NCBI GenBank assembly: GCA_018336075.1
Contig: JAGXRB010000048.1
Location: 1-33,369, forward strand
Length of the DNA stretch: 33,369 bases
Source: Bacteroidota bacterium
GTDB lineage: Bacteria; Bacteroidota; Bacteroidia; Bacteroidales; F082
Direction: 5' to 3'
Part shown: piece after piece, positions 17,164-26,317 of the stretch
Layout: every line of letters begins with the position of its first letter
Numbering within the stretch: position 1 is the stretch's first letter
Made by a program: the position numbers and the translations under genes
Notes under the pieces: generated by a model
Told to the model about the DNA's origin: nothing
The model's database searches: none
What the model saw: only the letters and a program-made list of their open reading frames with translations

Positions 17164-20100
17164 AAGAACTTGAATTAAAAAATATACTCCGGATGGAGTT
17201 TGATTTCGAAAAGAACTGGAAACCATTGTTCTCGCTGCTATTCAAAAAGGTTCAATATTTCAGCAATCCATCAAACCCATTTTTCGAAAACTCAAAAGTT
17301 ATTTCCGGCAAGCAAACTGGCCTTGTCAAACTTGATGATGGAAAACAATTGGCCATTTTTGAAGTTGAAGTTGACGATAGTATTCATATCGACAAGAACC
17401 GTCAGGGCTTAAGGGAGATTGCAATCAAACACATTGACCAGAATATTACTCATGGGGCTTTTGTTTTCTTTTACTCAAAAAAACAGACCGATTACAGGTT
17501 TTCTTTCATTGCTAAATGGTCTGAGATTGATCTTGAAACAGGTGCATTTATAAAAGGTGAAACTAAGCCCAAACGCTATACCTATCTGTTGGGAGGCAAC
17601 GAGGCTTGCACTACTGCTGCAAAGCGTTTGTTAATGCTTGCTGCAAAACGTGATAATCAGGAAATTGGAATCAAAGATATTATTGATACTTTCTCGGTTG
17701 AATCGCTTAAAAAGGAATTCTTTAGAACCTACAAAGAGCATTATGAAAAGTTTTGGCGTTACATTGCCAATACTGATAATGGTTATCGAGACATATTACT
17801 TGATAAGGATGTAACTAAAGAAGAGGTAAAGAGGGAAAAGCCTATTCGAGATTTCGCTAAGAAACTCTTGGGTAGGATAGTATTTCTGCATTTCTTACAG
17901 AAAAAAGGGTGGATGGGTTGCTCAGTCAATACTAACAAATGGGAGAATGGCGAGAAACAATTTATGCAACAACTCTTTGCTGATTTTTCCGATAAAACCC
18001 GTTTTCACAGTCAATGCCTTACTAAATTGTTTTTCAATACGCTGAACACAAGAAGACCCAATGATATTTTTGAAACAAAAGGATTAAGCGGAAAACTAAA
18101 TGGTTCGCGTGTTCCTTACTTGAATGGGGGTTTGTTTGATGCTGATAAACCGGAGGAAGTTTTAACGATTGACTTTCCTGAAAAGTACTTTGCAGAATTG
18201 CTTGAATTTTTTGAACAGTACAATTTTACCATTGACGAAAACAGGCCCGATGACCATGAAGTAGGTATTGATCCAGAAATGTTGGGGCATATTTTTGAAA
18301 ACTTATTGGAAGAAAACCGGGAGAAAGGTGCTTTTTATACCCCAAAAGAGGTGGTGCAATATATGTGCAAGGAAAGCATTGTCCAATACCTGAGCAATTC
18401 GTTTGATGCGAAAGCTGATATTGAAATGTTTGTACGCAATCATGTTGTTTCTGAAAGCCTTGTTACTAAAGACAATGCTGTTTTGCTGAATAAATTACTG
18501 GACGAAATAAAGGTTTGCGACCCTGCCATTGGCTCAGGGGCCTTTCCTATTGGCATTTTGCAGGAAATTTTTGAAGCCAAAAAGTTTATTCATGATTATC
18601 TTATTCCCGTTGAAAAATTCAACCCTGCACAGGTAAAGAAAGACATTATCCAAAATTCAATCTATGGGGTTGATTTGGAAAAAGGAGCAGTTGACATTGC
18701 ACAACTCCGCTTTTGGTTGGCTTTAGTAGTTGACGAGGAAAACCCGCACCCATTGCCCAACCTCGATTATAAAATTATGCAGGGAAACAGCCTGCTCGAA
18801 AGCTTCGAAGGAATTGATTTAAGCAAAGCCGCCCTTTTTGAAGAACCAAAAGTTCGAATAATTGAACCTGATTTATTCCTTGAACCCGAAACAGTTTATG
18901 GTTTCACCGATAAAAACAGAAACGATATAAAAGAGCTTGTTTCCTCCTACTTCAAAGTGGAAGATAAATCCGAAAAGGCTGAAATTCGGAAGCGAATAGA
19001 TAAAATTGTTACCGAACATATTGATAAATCGTTGGAAGGTTACGAAAACCGACTGTTGATTGAAATTGCAGGTTTGGAAGAAACATTAAAACGGCATAAG
19101 GAGTTTTTGCGAAAATCGGACAAAACAGAAAAGGAAATAGAAAAACGAAAAAAACAACTGGAGCAGAAAGGCGAAGCCCGCAAAAAACTGCTTGCTTTTG
19201 AGTATACCGACGAACGCCCCTATTTCCTTTGGCATTTGTTTTTTATGGATGTGTTTGAAAAAGGTGGTTTTGATGTAATCATTGGTAATCCGCCTTATAT
19301 ACAATTGCAAAAAATGGGCAAAAATGCCGATATTTTGCAAGATGCAGGTTTTAAAACATTCAAACGCACAGGCGATATATACACCTTGTTTTTCGAAAAA
19401 GGAATTGAAATTTTAAAGGACAAAGGAACTTTAACTTATATTACTTCTAACACTTGGATGCGTACCAATTTTGGCGAAGGTCTAAGGGAATTTTTTGTTA
19501 CCAAATCAAATCCCGAAATACTTCTCAACTTTGAAGATACCAAAATATTTCCTACAGCAACTGTTGAGGTAAACATAATGGTTACCAAAAAAGAAAAATG
19601 GAATAAAAACCTTCAAGCAGTTGCAATTAAAGGCGATTATGTGCCTGGCAATTCTATAAACGATTATTTAAATGCGAAAAAAATTGTTCTGTACGATTTA
19701 GACAAAGAAAGTTGGGTTATTGTTGATAACGATGATTTTGAAATAAAAAATCAAATTATCAAAAAAGGGATTCAACTTAAAGAATGGGATATTGAATTTT
19801 ACAGAGGGTTTTTAACTGGACTTAATGACGCATTTTTTATTGATGAAGTAAAAAGAAATGAAATAATTAGAATTGAGCCTAAAAGCGAAGAAATTATTAA
19901 ACCCTTATTAAGAGGTCGAGAAATAAAAAAGTTTGGTTATAATTTTACAAATCATTATGTAATTTTTCCCCATAATGGAACTAAAGAAGATAAAAAGAAA
20001 AAACTCCCAGCAATAAAGAGAATAGAAGTTGAAAAAGAATATCCAACAATTTATAATCATTTACTTCAATATAAAGATTCAAATTCGCCGTTAGTTAAAC

Positions 20101-20804
20101 CGGATTCAAAAGGGAAACTACAAACTCTAATTGATAGAGCAGACCAAGGTGACCATTGGACTAATTTGCGAAATTGTGCTTACATTGATGTTTTTGATAT
20201 TGAAAAAATTGTTTGGCTTTCAATTTCTGACAAACCAGCATTTGCTCTTGATAAGAATAAAATGTATGTTACTGCGCCAGCCTACATTATGGTTAGCGAA
20301 TGCAATAAATACCTTCTCACAATGCTTAATTCCAAAGTAATGGAGTGGTATTTAGATAAAGTTTCTTCGTCAACAGGGCAAGGGACAAACCAATGGAGTA
20401 AAATATTTGTTGAGCAATTGCCAATACCACAACTTTCAGAAGAAAAACGAAAACCATTTGAAATTTTAGCCGACTATTTAATATTGCTGAACGACCCAAA
20501 AACGCTAAGCGTATTGGAACACGCTTCAAACGAAATGATAAGCCAGCAATTTGAAGAGGTTTTGAATATGATGGTTTACGAGCTTTACTTTGAAGAGCAC
20601 ATGAAAGAAAAAGAAATAGATGTATTGCAGTTTGTCAATTTTCCTGACATTTCCAACATACCAACCTTTGAAGGAAAGCGCGATGCCATTCAAAAAAATT
20701 ACTACTGGTTGAAAGAGAAGGATAACCCGATACGGAATAGAATTTTGGTTTCTTCGACCAGAAGCCCCAACATTATACAAAGGATTAATGAAACAACCCA
20801 TTAA
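17160..20804 (+). CDS. Eco57I-class adenine DNA methyltransferase, probable type IIG-like restriction-modification enzyme
   Basis: 1214 aa. The N-terminus has a nuclease-like strand pair (KQLAIFEVEVDD, about 61-72, followed by NRQGLREIAIKHI) resembling the PD-(D/E)XK segment of type IIG enzymes, but with E-V-E in place of ExK, so cleavage activity is doubtful. The methyltransferase core has motif I CDPAIGSGAF (about 453) and the N6-adenine motif NPPY (about 710), separated by an insertion with a coiled coil (about 640-680). The C-terminal third carries a TaqI-like target-recognition region (EIIKPLLRGREIKKFGYNF). It overlaps KilA-N by 4 bp and is followed after 2 bp by the ATPase gene. It probably marks host DNA and gives the operon its sequence specificity. 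Confidence 0.88.
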   Translation: MKELELKNILRMEFDFEKNWKPLFSLLFKKVQYFSNPSNPFFENSKVISGKQTGLVKLDDGKQLAIFEVEVDDSIHIDKNRQGLREIAIKHIDQNITHGAFVFFYSKKQTDYRFSFIAKWSEIDLETGAFIKGETKPKRYTYLLGGNEACTTAAKRLLMLAAKRDNQEIGIKDIIDTFSVESLKKEFFRTYKEHYEKFWRYIANTDNGYRDILLDKDVTKEEVKREKPIRDFAKKLLGRIVFLHFLQKKGWMGCSVNTNKWENGEKQFMQQLFADFSDKTRFHSQCLTKLFFNTLNTRRPNDIFETKGLSGKLNGSRVPYLNGGLFDADKPEEVLTIDFPEKYFAELLEFFEQYNFTIDENRPDDHEVGIDPEMLGHIFENLLEENREKGAFYTPKEVVQYMCKESIVQYLSNSFDAKADIEMFVRNHVVSESLVTKDNAVLLNKLLDEIKVCDPAIGSGAFPIGILQEIFEAKKFIHDYLIPVEKFNPAQVKKDIIQNSIYGVDLEKGAVDIAQLRFWLALVVDEENPHPLPNLDYKIMQGNSLLESFEGIDLSKAALFEEPKVRIIEPDLFLEPETVYGFTDKNRNDIKELVSSYFKVEDKSEKAEIRKRIDKIVTEHIDKSLEGYENRLLIEIAGLEETLKRHKEFLRKSDKTEKEIEKRKKQLEQKGEARKKLLAFEYTDERPYFLWHLFFMDVFEKGGFDVIIGNPPYIQLQKMGKNADILQDAGFKTFKRTGDIYTLFFEKGIEILKDKGTLTYITSNTWMRTNFGEGLREFFVTKSNPEILLNFEDTKIFPTATVEVNIMVTKKEKWNKNLQAVAIKGDYVPGNSINDYLNAKKIVLYDLDKESWVIVDNDDFEIKNQIIKKGIQLKEWDIEFYRGFLTGLNDAFFIDEVKRNEIIRIEPKSEEIIKPLLRGREIKKFGYNFTNHYVIFPHNGTKEDKKKKLPAIKRIEVEKEYPTIYNHLLQYKDSNSPLVKPDSKGKLQTLIDRADQGDHWTNLRNCAYIDVFDIEKIVWLSISDKPAFALDKNKMYVTAPAYIMVSECNKYLLTMLNSKVMEWYLDKVSSSTGQGTNQWSKIFVEQLPIPQLSEEKRKPFEILADYLILLNDPKTLSVLEHASNEMISQQFEEVLNMMVYELYFEEHMKEKEIDVLQFVNFPDISNIPTFEGKRDAIQKNYYWLKEKDNPIRNRILVSSTRSPNIIQRINETTH

Positions 20805-20806
20805 TA

Positions 20807-22357
20807 ATGAGAATCCACGAACTGCATATTAACGATTTTAAGTTCTTCTCAGAAGTTGAGCCTAATAGCCCATTGCTTAAAATTGGTGGCAAACACATGT
20901 TGATTTACGGTGAGAACGGTAGCGGTAAGTCAACTATTTATTGGGCATTATATACTTTGCTCGAAAGTAGTTTGAAGAAAACGGATGATGAAATTCGTAG
21001 ATACTTCAAGAAAACAGGCGATGAAAGTTTGGTAAACATTTTTGCAACAGGTAGAAACGATACACATATTAAAGCGGTTCTAAAGGTTGGTGCAAATGCT
21101 AAAACTTATCGTATTTCAAGAAAGAGCAGGGACCTTTGCATTCGTGGCAATGCTGATGTACAGGAAAGCAACATGGCTTCCGATTTTATCAATTACAGGG
21201 TGCTTTTTCAGTTACACAATTTAAAACATTCAATGAATAACGATTTGTGGAATTGGTTTTATGAAGAAGTACTGCCTTATGTAAAAATTGGAAACACACC
21301 ATGCTTAGATACTTTTGATAAATTAGCAAAGGGTCCAGACAAAATCAGAAATATAGAGGGAGAGGAGGTTTATCCAACAGCATCCTTAAGAACCGCGGCA
21401 ACCACAGAAGAAAAAGGAAATTTTCAGAGATACAAAGCCTACAAACAAAATGTTAATGGTTGGAACAATTGGTTAAAAAATTTTCTTTCAGAAATTACTA
21501 CTAAGGCAAATGTTTTAATTCAGAACGAATTCAAATATAATTTCAAAATTAAACTTGAGTTCAAACAAAAAGTTTATGAAATTAGCGAAACAGTTTTTAC
21601 GTTTCATTTGCCGCAAATAATTATTTCAATTCCGGAATTTCAAGGCATAATAAATCCCCACATTAAGAAACCACATACTTTTTTAAATGAGGCAAAATGG
21701 TCTGCTATTGGTCTATCAGTACGTTTTGCTGTTTTGGATATAAAACTCTATACAGCCGAATTAAAAACATTAGTAATTGATGATATGTTGATTAGTTTGG
21801 ATATGTCAAACAGGGATGTTGTTTTAGATTTGTTGTTTAACAAGTACTCAAATGATTACCAGCTAATTTTAATGACACATGACAGGTTTCTTTTCGAACT
21901 TGCTCAGTATAAGATTACAACTTTAAGACAAACCAACTGGATGTACCTTGAAATGTTTGAAAATGAAAATGGAGGTCAACCAAAACCATTAATTATTGAA
22001 AAAACAAATCAGATACAAAAGGCTTGGGCTCTATTTCATGCAAAAGAACTTGATTTATCAGCGAATACTTTAAGGAAAGCAACCGAAAAACTCTGCAAAA
22101 CATATTTAACTAAACAAGAAAGATTAAATGCTGATTATAGCATAAAAGACCTTCACAAAATGATTGAAGCGCTTAAAGTAAAGGGTACAGCCAATGGTTT
22201 AGATGTTAACAAACTTTCAAAACTAATGGAATACAAAGACAGAATACTTAACCCAAATTCTCATTATGACATTGAAACCCCATTGTTTAAAATAGAATTA
22301 GAAAAAGCTATAAAAACCGTTGAGGAATTAGCAAATGATACAGGAATTAACGTATAG
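20807..22357 (+). CDS. RecF/SMC-like AAA family ATPase
   Basis: 516 aa. The ABC-type head is split around a short helical insert: Walker A GENGSGKST (about 34-42), a degenerate signature near WSAIGLSVRFAVLD, Walker B TLVIDDMLISLD (about 321-332), and an H-loop MTHDR (about 354-358). The insert is too short for an SMC arm, and no TOPRIM or HNH domain is visible, so the protein lacks an obvious nuclease of its own. A helical C-terminal domain (about 400-516) follows. It begins 2 bp after the methyltransferase stop and closes the four-gene operon; a palindrome (P3) follows. A DNA-sensing or clamp role for the restriction-like complex is inferred. Confidence 0.85.
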   Translation: MRIHELHINDFKFFSEVEPNSPLLKIGGKHMLIYGENGSGKSTIYWALYTLLESSLKKTDDEIRRYFKKTGDESLVNIFATGRNDTHIKAVLKVGANAKTYRISRKSRDLCIRGNADVQESNMASDFINYRVLFQLHNLKHSMNNDLWNWFYEEVLPYVKIGNTPCLDTFDKLAKGPDKIRNIEGEEVYPTASLRTAATTEEKGNFQRYKAYKQNVNGWNNWLKNFLSEITTKANVLIQNEFKYNFKIKLEFKQKVYEISETVFTFHLPQIIISIPEFQGIINPHIKKPHTFLNEAKWSAIGLSVRFAVLDIKLYTAELKTLVIDDMLISLDMSNRDVVLDLLFNKYSNDYQLILMTHDRFLFELAQYKITTLRQTNWMYLEMFENENGGQPKPLIIEKTNQIQKAWALFHAKELDLSANTLRKATEKLCKTYLTKQERLNADYSIKDLHKMIEALKVKGTANGLDVNKLSKLMEYKDRILNPNSHYDIETPLFKIELEKAIKTVEELANDTGINV

Positions 22358-22376
22358 CCCACTCTTCGTAGTCAAG

Positions 22377-22461
22377 CACATTTGCAGGTCGCACCAGCCA
22401 ACACTAAAGCCAAAACCTGCATAAGAGCATTAAAACCCAGAAGCACTGCAAGGCAAATGTG
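22377..22461. repeat. Nested palindrome between the ATPase and deaminase genes (element P3)
   Basis: Outer arms CACATTTGC (22377-22385) and GCAAATGTG (22453-22461) are perfect complements. Inner arms GCAGGT (22384-22389) and ACCTGC (22415-22420) enclose GCCAACACTAAAGCC. It begins 19 bp after the ATPase stop, mirroring P1 and P2. It could be a recombination hairpin, a terminator without a T tail, or part of a structured RNA ahead of the deaminase gene. Confidence 0.65.
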
Positions 22462-22487
22462 ATAGAACAAAATTGGAAATGGATTCC

Positions 22488-22517
22488 TTTGTGTTTTTAA
22501 ACCAATTAATAAGTTAG
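22488..22517 (+). promoter_or_regulatory. Possible promoter of the deaminase operon
   Basis: TTTG at 22488-22491 and TAAGTTAG at 22510-22517 fit the Bacteroidota promoter pattern with one mismatch in the -7 element and an 18-bp spacer. The predicted start would lie only a few bases before the ATG at 22527, giving an almost leaderless mRNA, which lowers confidence. Confidence 0.35.
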
Positions 22518-22526
22518 AAATCAACG

Positions 22527-24566
22527 ATGAAAAAAACAAATCCTTCAACTAAATTGGACGAACTATACTCACTTCGTGAGACTTTTTCTGTTATAGGAAT
22601 AACAGGGCGTTCTGGAAGTGGATGTACAGATGTTGCAAGAATACTTGCAAAGGATTTCAAAGACCTGGAAATTACTAGACCAAAGGAAATGTCACAAATA
22701 ATTCAGGAAAGAAAATATGAAATAGTGTACAATTTTAGCATATCTAACTGGATCACCTATAATACGATTGAGTACAAAAATGTGTTGATCCTTTTGCTAA
22801 TTCAAAACGTAAGTCATAGAGCTTTCAGTCAACACTTAAAGAATTATTTCAGAAAAAGTTTCAGCCAGGAAACAGATGAGAAGCACGTAAGCAAGTTGCA
22901 TAAAGAATTATACGCTGTGTTTAAATACCATTCTCCCATCATAAAAAAGGCGAAGAGTTTTCGGAGTATTGATAAGTTAAAACGGGATAAGAAACTAAAA
23001 GAACTGGCCATCTTTTTTTGGGGTGATTTTAAACATTTTGCAGAGCAGATAGATGCTATTTTGGTAAAATATGGCACTTTGGAAAGAATCTTTCTGTTGC
23101 ATCACACAGCCTCAAATTTCAGAAAATCTGGCCAACCTTTTAAAAGTGAAGTGGTTGAATTTAAGCATATCTATCATATTGCTCACGTAATAAATCGTAT
23201 TATTAAAGGTGTGAAGGTAAGTGACAGAAACAAAAATGCTCATGTTGTAATTGATTCACTACGAAATTCCTCAGAGATCAATTTCTTTAAAGAAAGATAC
23301 TCGGGCTTTTATTTGGTCGCGGTGAAATCAGATGATAGAAAATCAAAACTATTAGAAAGATACAATGATTCGCAAATTGTTGAGGGTATTTTAAAGTTTG
23401 ATGAAACGGAATATAAGTGTAATGATTTTGTAAAAGGACGTTTTTTTACGCCAGATGTACAAAATTGTATTCAGAAAGCAGATTACCACATCATTACAAA
23501 CAGTAAGAGTTCGTCAAAAACTGATTTTATCACACTTGAGCAGCAGTTGATGAAATTGCAGGGTCTCGTTCAACAGCCAGGTTTAATTACGCCAAGTACC
23601 ATTGAGCGTTGTATGCAGTTTGCATTTAACGCCAAGTTAAGTTCAGGTTGTATATCGCGACAAGTAGGTGCAGTGATTACAGATAGCGAATATTCGGTGA
23701 AATCCATCGGCTGGAATGATGTGCCAAGGGGAGCTGTACCCTGTGTTGTGCGCAATGCTAAAGATATTGTAAAGGACAATCCGTTTGGTTTCTCTTCTTT
23801 TGAAAAAGGGTTTGGTCTTAAAGAAAGTTCAGATGGTAGTTTTATTATAGATCCGGATCATGCAGAGATTGATCAGGAATCGAAGGATTTTAATGACTAT
23901 CTCAAGAATAGTTTTAACGAGGCTAAGTTGAGTGACACTTCACTTGGTGGTATCAATTGTCCTTATTGTTTCAAAACTGTCTATAATACATTTAAGGGGG
24001 AAAAGAATCAGGTCCACACGCGGTCGCTTCATGCGGAGGAAAATGCAATGTTGCAAATCTCGAAATATGGTGGCCAGCCTTTAAAAGACGGAATACTTTT
24101 CACCACAGCCAGCCCTTGTGAATTATGCTCTAAAAAAGCCTACCAATTAGGCATCAAGAAAATATACTATATTGATCCTTATCCTGGCATCTCAAGAAGC
24201 CACATCCTAAGACAAGGTGTAAAACCAGTATCAACAGACAGCATGACGGCTGATCCTGAACTTCATATGTTTTATGGTGCAATAGGAAGGGGCTTTGTAA
24301 AGTTGTACGAGCCATTCCTCTCACAAAAAGATGAAATCGGTATTTTGACCGATTTCGAATTGAAAACCCCTGTTAAAGAAGAGGTGAAGCAAATTAAAAA
24401 CATTTTGGAGAAACGAATGAAAAACGATCCAAAACTAAATGAGTTTTTTAAAGACGAGCAAACTGTTATTGACCGAATATTAACTTTGGTTGAAAAGGGA
24501 AACAATTTTTCAATTCCTGTAAATGAAACAGAAATTATGCAAAAGGATGAAAAAAATGTTGATTAA
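22527..24566 (+). CDS. dcdV: Anti-phage deoxycytidylate deaminase with N-terminal P-loop domain (DcdV type)
   Basis: 679 aa. The N-terminal half is a nucleotide-kinase-like P-loop domain (GITGRSGSGCTDVARIL, about 24-40). The C-terminal half is a dCMP/dCTP deaminase with a zinc site: HAEENAML (about 501) and SPCELCSKKA (about 529-538), plus NAKLSSGCISRQVGAVI at its start. This order is that of DcdV, which drains the dC nucleotide pool on phage infection. The invariant Walker A lysine is replaced by Cys (GSGCT); I recall this being usual in the family, so the P-loop may bind a ligand rather than catalyse. In Vibrio, DcdV is held inactive by a small RNA encoded just upstream; the 169-bp gap here holds palindrome P3. 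A kinase gene follows after 25 bp. Confidence 0.88.
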   Translation: MKKTNPSTKLDELYSLRETFSVIGITGRSGSGCTDVARILAKDFKDLEITRPKEMSQIIQERKYEIVYNFSISNWITYNTIEYKNVLILLLIQNVSHRAFSQHLKNYFRKSFSQETDEKHVSKLHKELYAVFKYHSPIIKKAKSFRSIDKLKRDKKLKELAIFFWGDFKHFAEQIDAILVKYGTLERIFLLHHTASNFRKSGQPFKSEVVEFKHIYHIAHVINRIIKGVKVSDRNKNAHVVIDSLRNSSEINFFKERYSGFYLVAVKSDDRKSKLLERYNDSQIVEGILKFDETEYKCNDFVKGRFFTPDVQNCIQKADYHIITNSKSSSKTDFITLEQQLMKLQGLVQQPGLITPSTIERCMQFAFNAKLSSGCISRQVGAVITDSEYSVKSIGWNDVPRGAVPCVVRNAKDIVKDNPFGFSSFEKGFGLKESSDGSFIIDPDHAEIDQESKDFNDYLKNSFNEAKLSDTSLGGINCPYCFKTVYNTFKGEKNQVHTRSLHAEENAMLQISKYGGQPLKDGILFTTASPCELCSKKAYQLGIKKIYYIDPYPGISRSHILRQGVKPVSTDSMTADPELHMFYGAIGRGFVKLYEPFLSQKDEIGILTDFELKTPVKEEVKQIKNILEKRMKNDPKLNEFFKDEQTVIDRILTLVEKGNNFSIPVNETEIMQKDEKNVD

Positions 24567-24591
24567 AGCATAAAGGAAAACGTTATAGAAA

Positions 24592-26316
24592 ATGATGGAC
24601 GAATCCATAAAAACAACACTGGCACAAAAGGGCTACAGCTACATCCGAACACTGGGGAAAGGTGGCTTTGGAGAGGTATATCTTGCCAAGGAATCTCTAT
24701 CGGAAAATTACTTTGCTATCAAAATGCTTCACAGCAAGGAAAGGTTTCATCAGGTGAATATCCTCAGAGAAATCAGTCACCTCGGGAGAATCAACCATCA
24801 AAATATCATCAGTTATAAAAGCAGTTTTCAGGAAAAGGATCGCCTGTTTTTGGTGATGGAGTATTGCAGTCAGGGCAATCTCCATGATTTTGCAGGTAAA
24901 AACAATCTCTCTTTCGGACATATTATTGACCTATTCATTCAGCTCGCGCAGGCGTTCACCTTCCTGCATGAAAAGGGCATTGTGCACCACGACATCAAGC
25001 CGGCCAATCTATTGGTTTCGGAGGATAAAACAATCAAGATCAGCGATTTTGGAACAGTGAATACAAGCATTGGAACCATTTTGTATTCTGCCCCGGAAAT
25101 GCTGGAAGGTAATCCAACCACAGACGATCGCCGGGTAGATATCTATGCGCTGGGGATCACCATGCTGGAGCTTTTGAATCAAGCACATCCTTTTGTTGGA
25201 CATTCAAAAGAACAAATTGTACAAAAAGTAAAGAACGCGGATTTACCTATCCTGAACTTTGAGCCCTGGCTCCAGCATTTCATTTTAAAAGCTTGTCATT
25301 ACAATCCACAGGCACGATTCCAATCGATGTCAGAGTTTGGCGAAGCACTCATCAACCGAAATATTCCAGTATTTTTAACGAAATCGTTATTGCAGGAAGA
25401 AAAGCTGGTTCGGAAATTGCAATTTCATTTGCAGGTCCGACATTGGAAAAATGTGCGGTCTATCTTGTATTCTAACATTGTTTCCGGGAATAACTTAGGA
25501 TTTACCATTCTCAAAGGGAAATATTTTCTGGCAACGCATGATTTGGTTCAAGCCAGGAACTGTTTTGAAAATGCTTTAATACTCAACCGAAATGCCATTG
25601 TTGAGAAAGAGTTGGCAGAGGTTTACATCTCTGAAAACCAAATTTCTAAGGCCACTTCCCTACTTCTGGGTTATTTGAATCAACATTTCTTTGATGCAGA
25701 AGCGCTAAACCTTCTACTGCAATGCTACTTCATTTCGGGCAGGTGGGAGATTGGGTTGGATCAAGCACTGCTGGCAGTTGAGATGTTTCCGGATTTACAG
25801 GTCTTTGTATCAAACCTTGGTTTATTTCGGCTTTTGAATAACAGGTTCGATGAGGAAAAAGCTGTTTCCGGCAAATCAACAGCATTTATGGATTATAACA
25901 AGTTGGTTTATGCTGAGAAAAGCAACTCAAGTTGGAATCAAAACAATCAGCCTTTCCTGAGTTCAAAATTGCTTTTTCATGAGTACAGGTTTCTTCATTT
26001 CCTGAAACCCACAAATACGATCGTTTTTCAGCTTGGTGATCAAGAATATGAAGAAAACAAAATGATCATCTCATTTGGGAGAAATGGCTTTAAGCAAAAC
26101 GATTACGACTTGTTTAATGACCCGGAAGTTAGTCGCAGGCATTTTGTCATCATCAACCAGAAGGACAATGTCTGGCTTTATGACCTTGGGAGTTGGTCAG
26201 GTGTTTACGTTGACGGAATCAAAGTACAGCAAAAGACATTTCTTCTGGGTAGGCATATAATTACCTTCGGCAAACAGGAAGTGATACTGAAGACCAACAA
26301 ACATAAACTATTGTAG
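24592..26316 (+). CDS. Ser/Thr protein kinase with TPR-like linker and C-terminal FHA domain
   Basis: 574 aa, soluble. Kinase domain at about 15-260: glycine loop GKGGFGEVYLA, catalytic Lys in YFAIKML, HHDIKPANLLV (about 133-143) and DFG in KISDFGT. It is a non-RD kinase (HHD). The stretch from DFG to APE is only about 15 residues, much shorter than usual, so activation-loop control is probably absent. Residues 280-450 are TPR-like helices (ARNCFENALILNR; AEVYISENQISKATSL). Residues 487-570 form an FHA domain (ISFGRNGFKQNDYDL; SRRHFVIIN; GSWSGVYVDG) that reads phospho-threonine. It sits between the deaminase (25 bp) and AbiH (1 bp), suggesting one operon in which it signals infection. Confidence 0.9.
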   Translation: MMDESIKTTLAQKGYSYIRTLGKGGFGEVYLAKESLSENYFAIKMLHSKERFHQVNILREISHLGRINHQNIISYKSSFQEKDRLFLVMEYCSQGNLHDFAGKNNLSFGHIIDLFIQLAQAFTFLHEKGIVHHDIKPANLLVSEDKTIKISDFGTVNTSIGTILYSAPEMLEGNPTTDDRRVDIYALGITMLELLNQAHPFVGHSKEQIVQKVKNADLPILNFEPWLQHFILKACHYNPQARFQSMSEFGEALINRNIPVFLTKSLLQEEKLVRKLQFHLQVRHWKNVRSILYSNIVSGNNLGFTILKGKYFLATHDLVQARNCFENALILNRNAIVEKELAEVYISENQISKATSLLLGYLNQHFFDAEALNLLLQCYFISGRWEIGLDQALLAVEMFPDLQVFVSNLGLFRLLNNRFDEEKAVSGKSTAFMDYNKLVYAEKSNSSWNQNNQPFLSSKLLFHEYRFLHFLKPTNTIVFQLGDQEYEENKMIISFGRNGFKQNDYDLFNDPEVSRRHFVIINQKDNVWLYDLGSWSGVYVDGIKVQQKTFLLGRHIITFGKQEVILKTNKHKLL

Positions 26317-26317
26317 A

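Noticed and set aside
21510-21560. CGAATTCA with flanking AATT inside the ATPase gene, as a third KilA-N site
   Set aside because: Arm spacing is one base longer on each side and the arms do not match; probably chance in AT-rich DNA.
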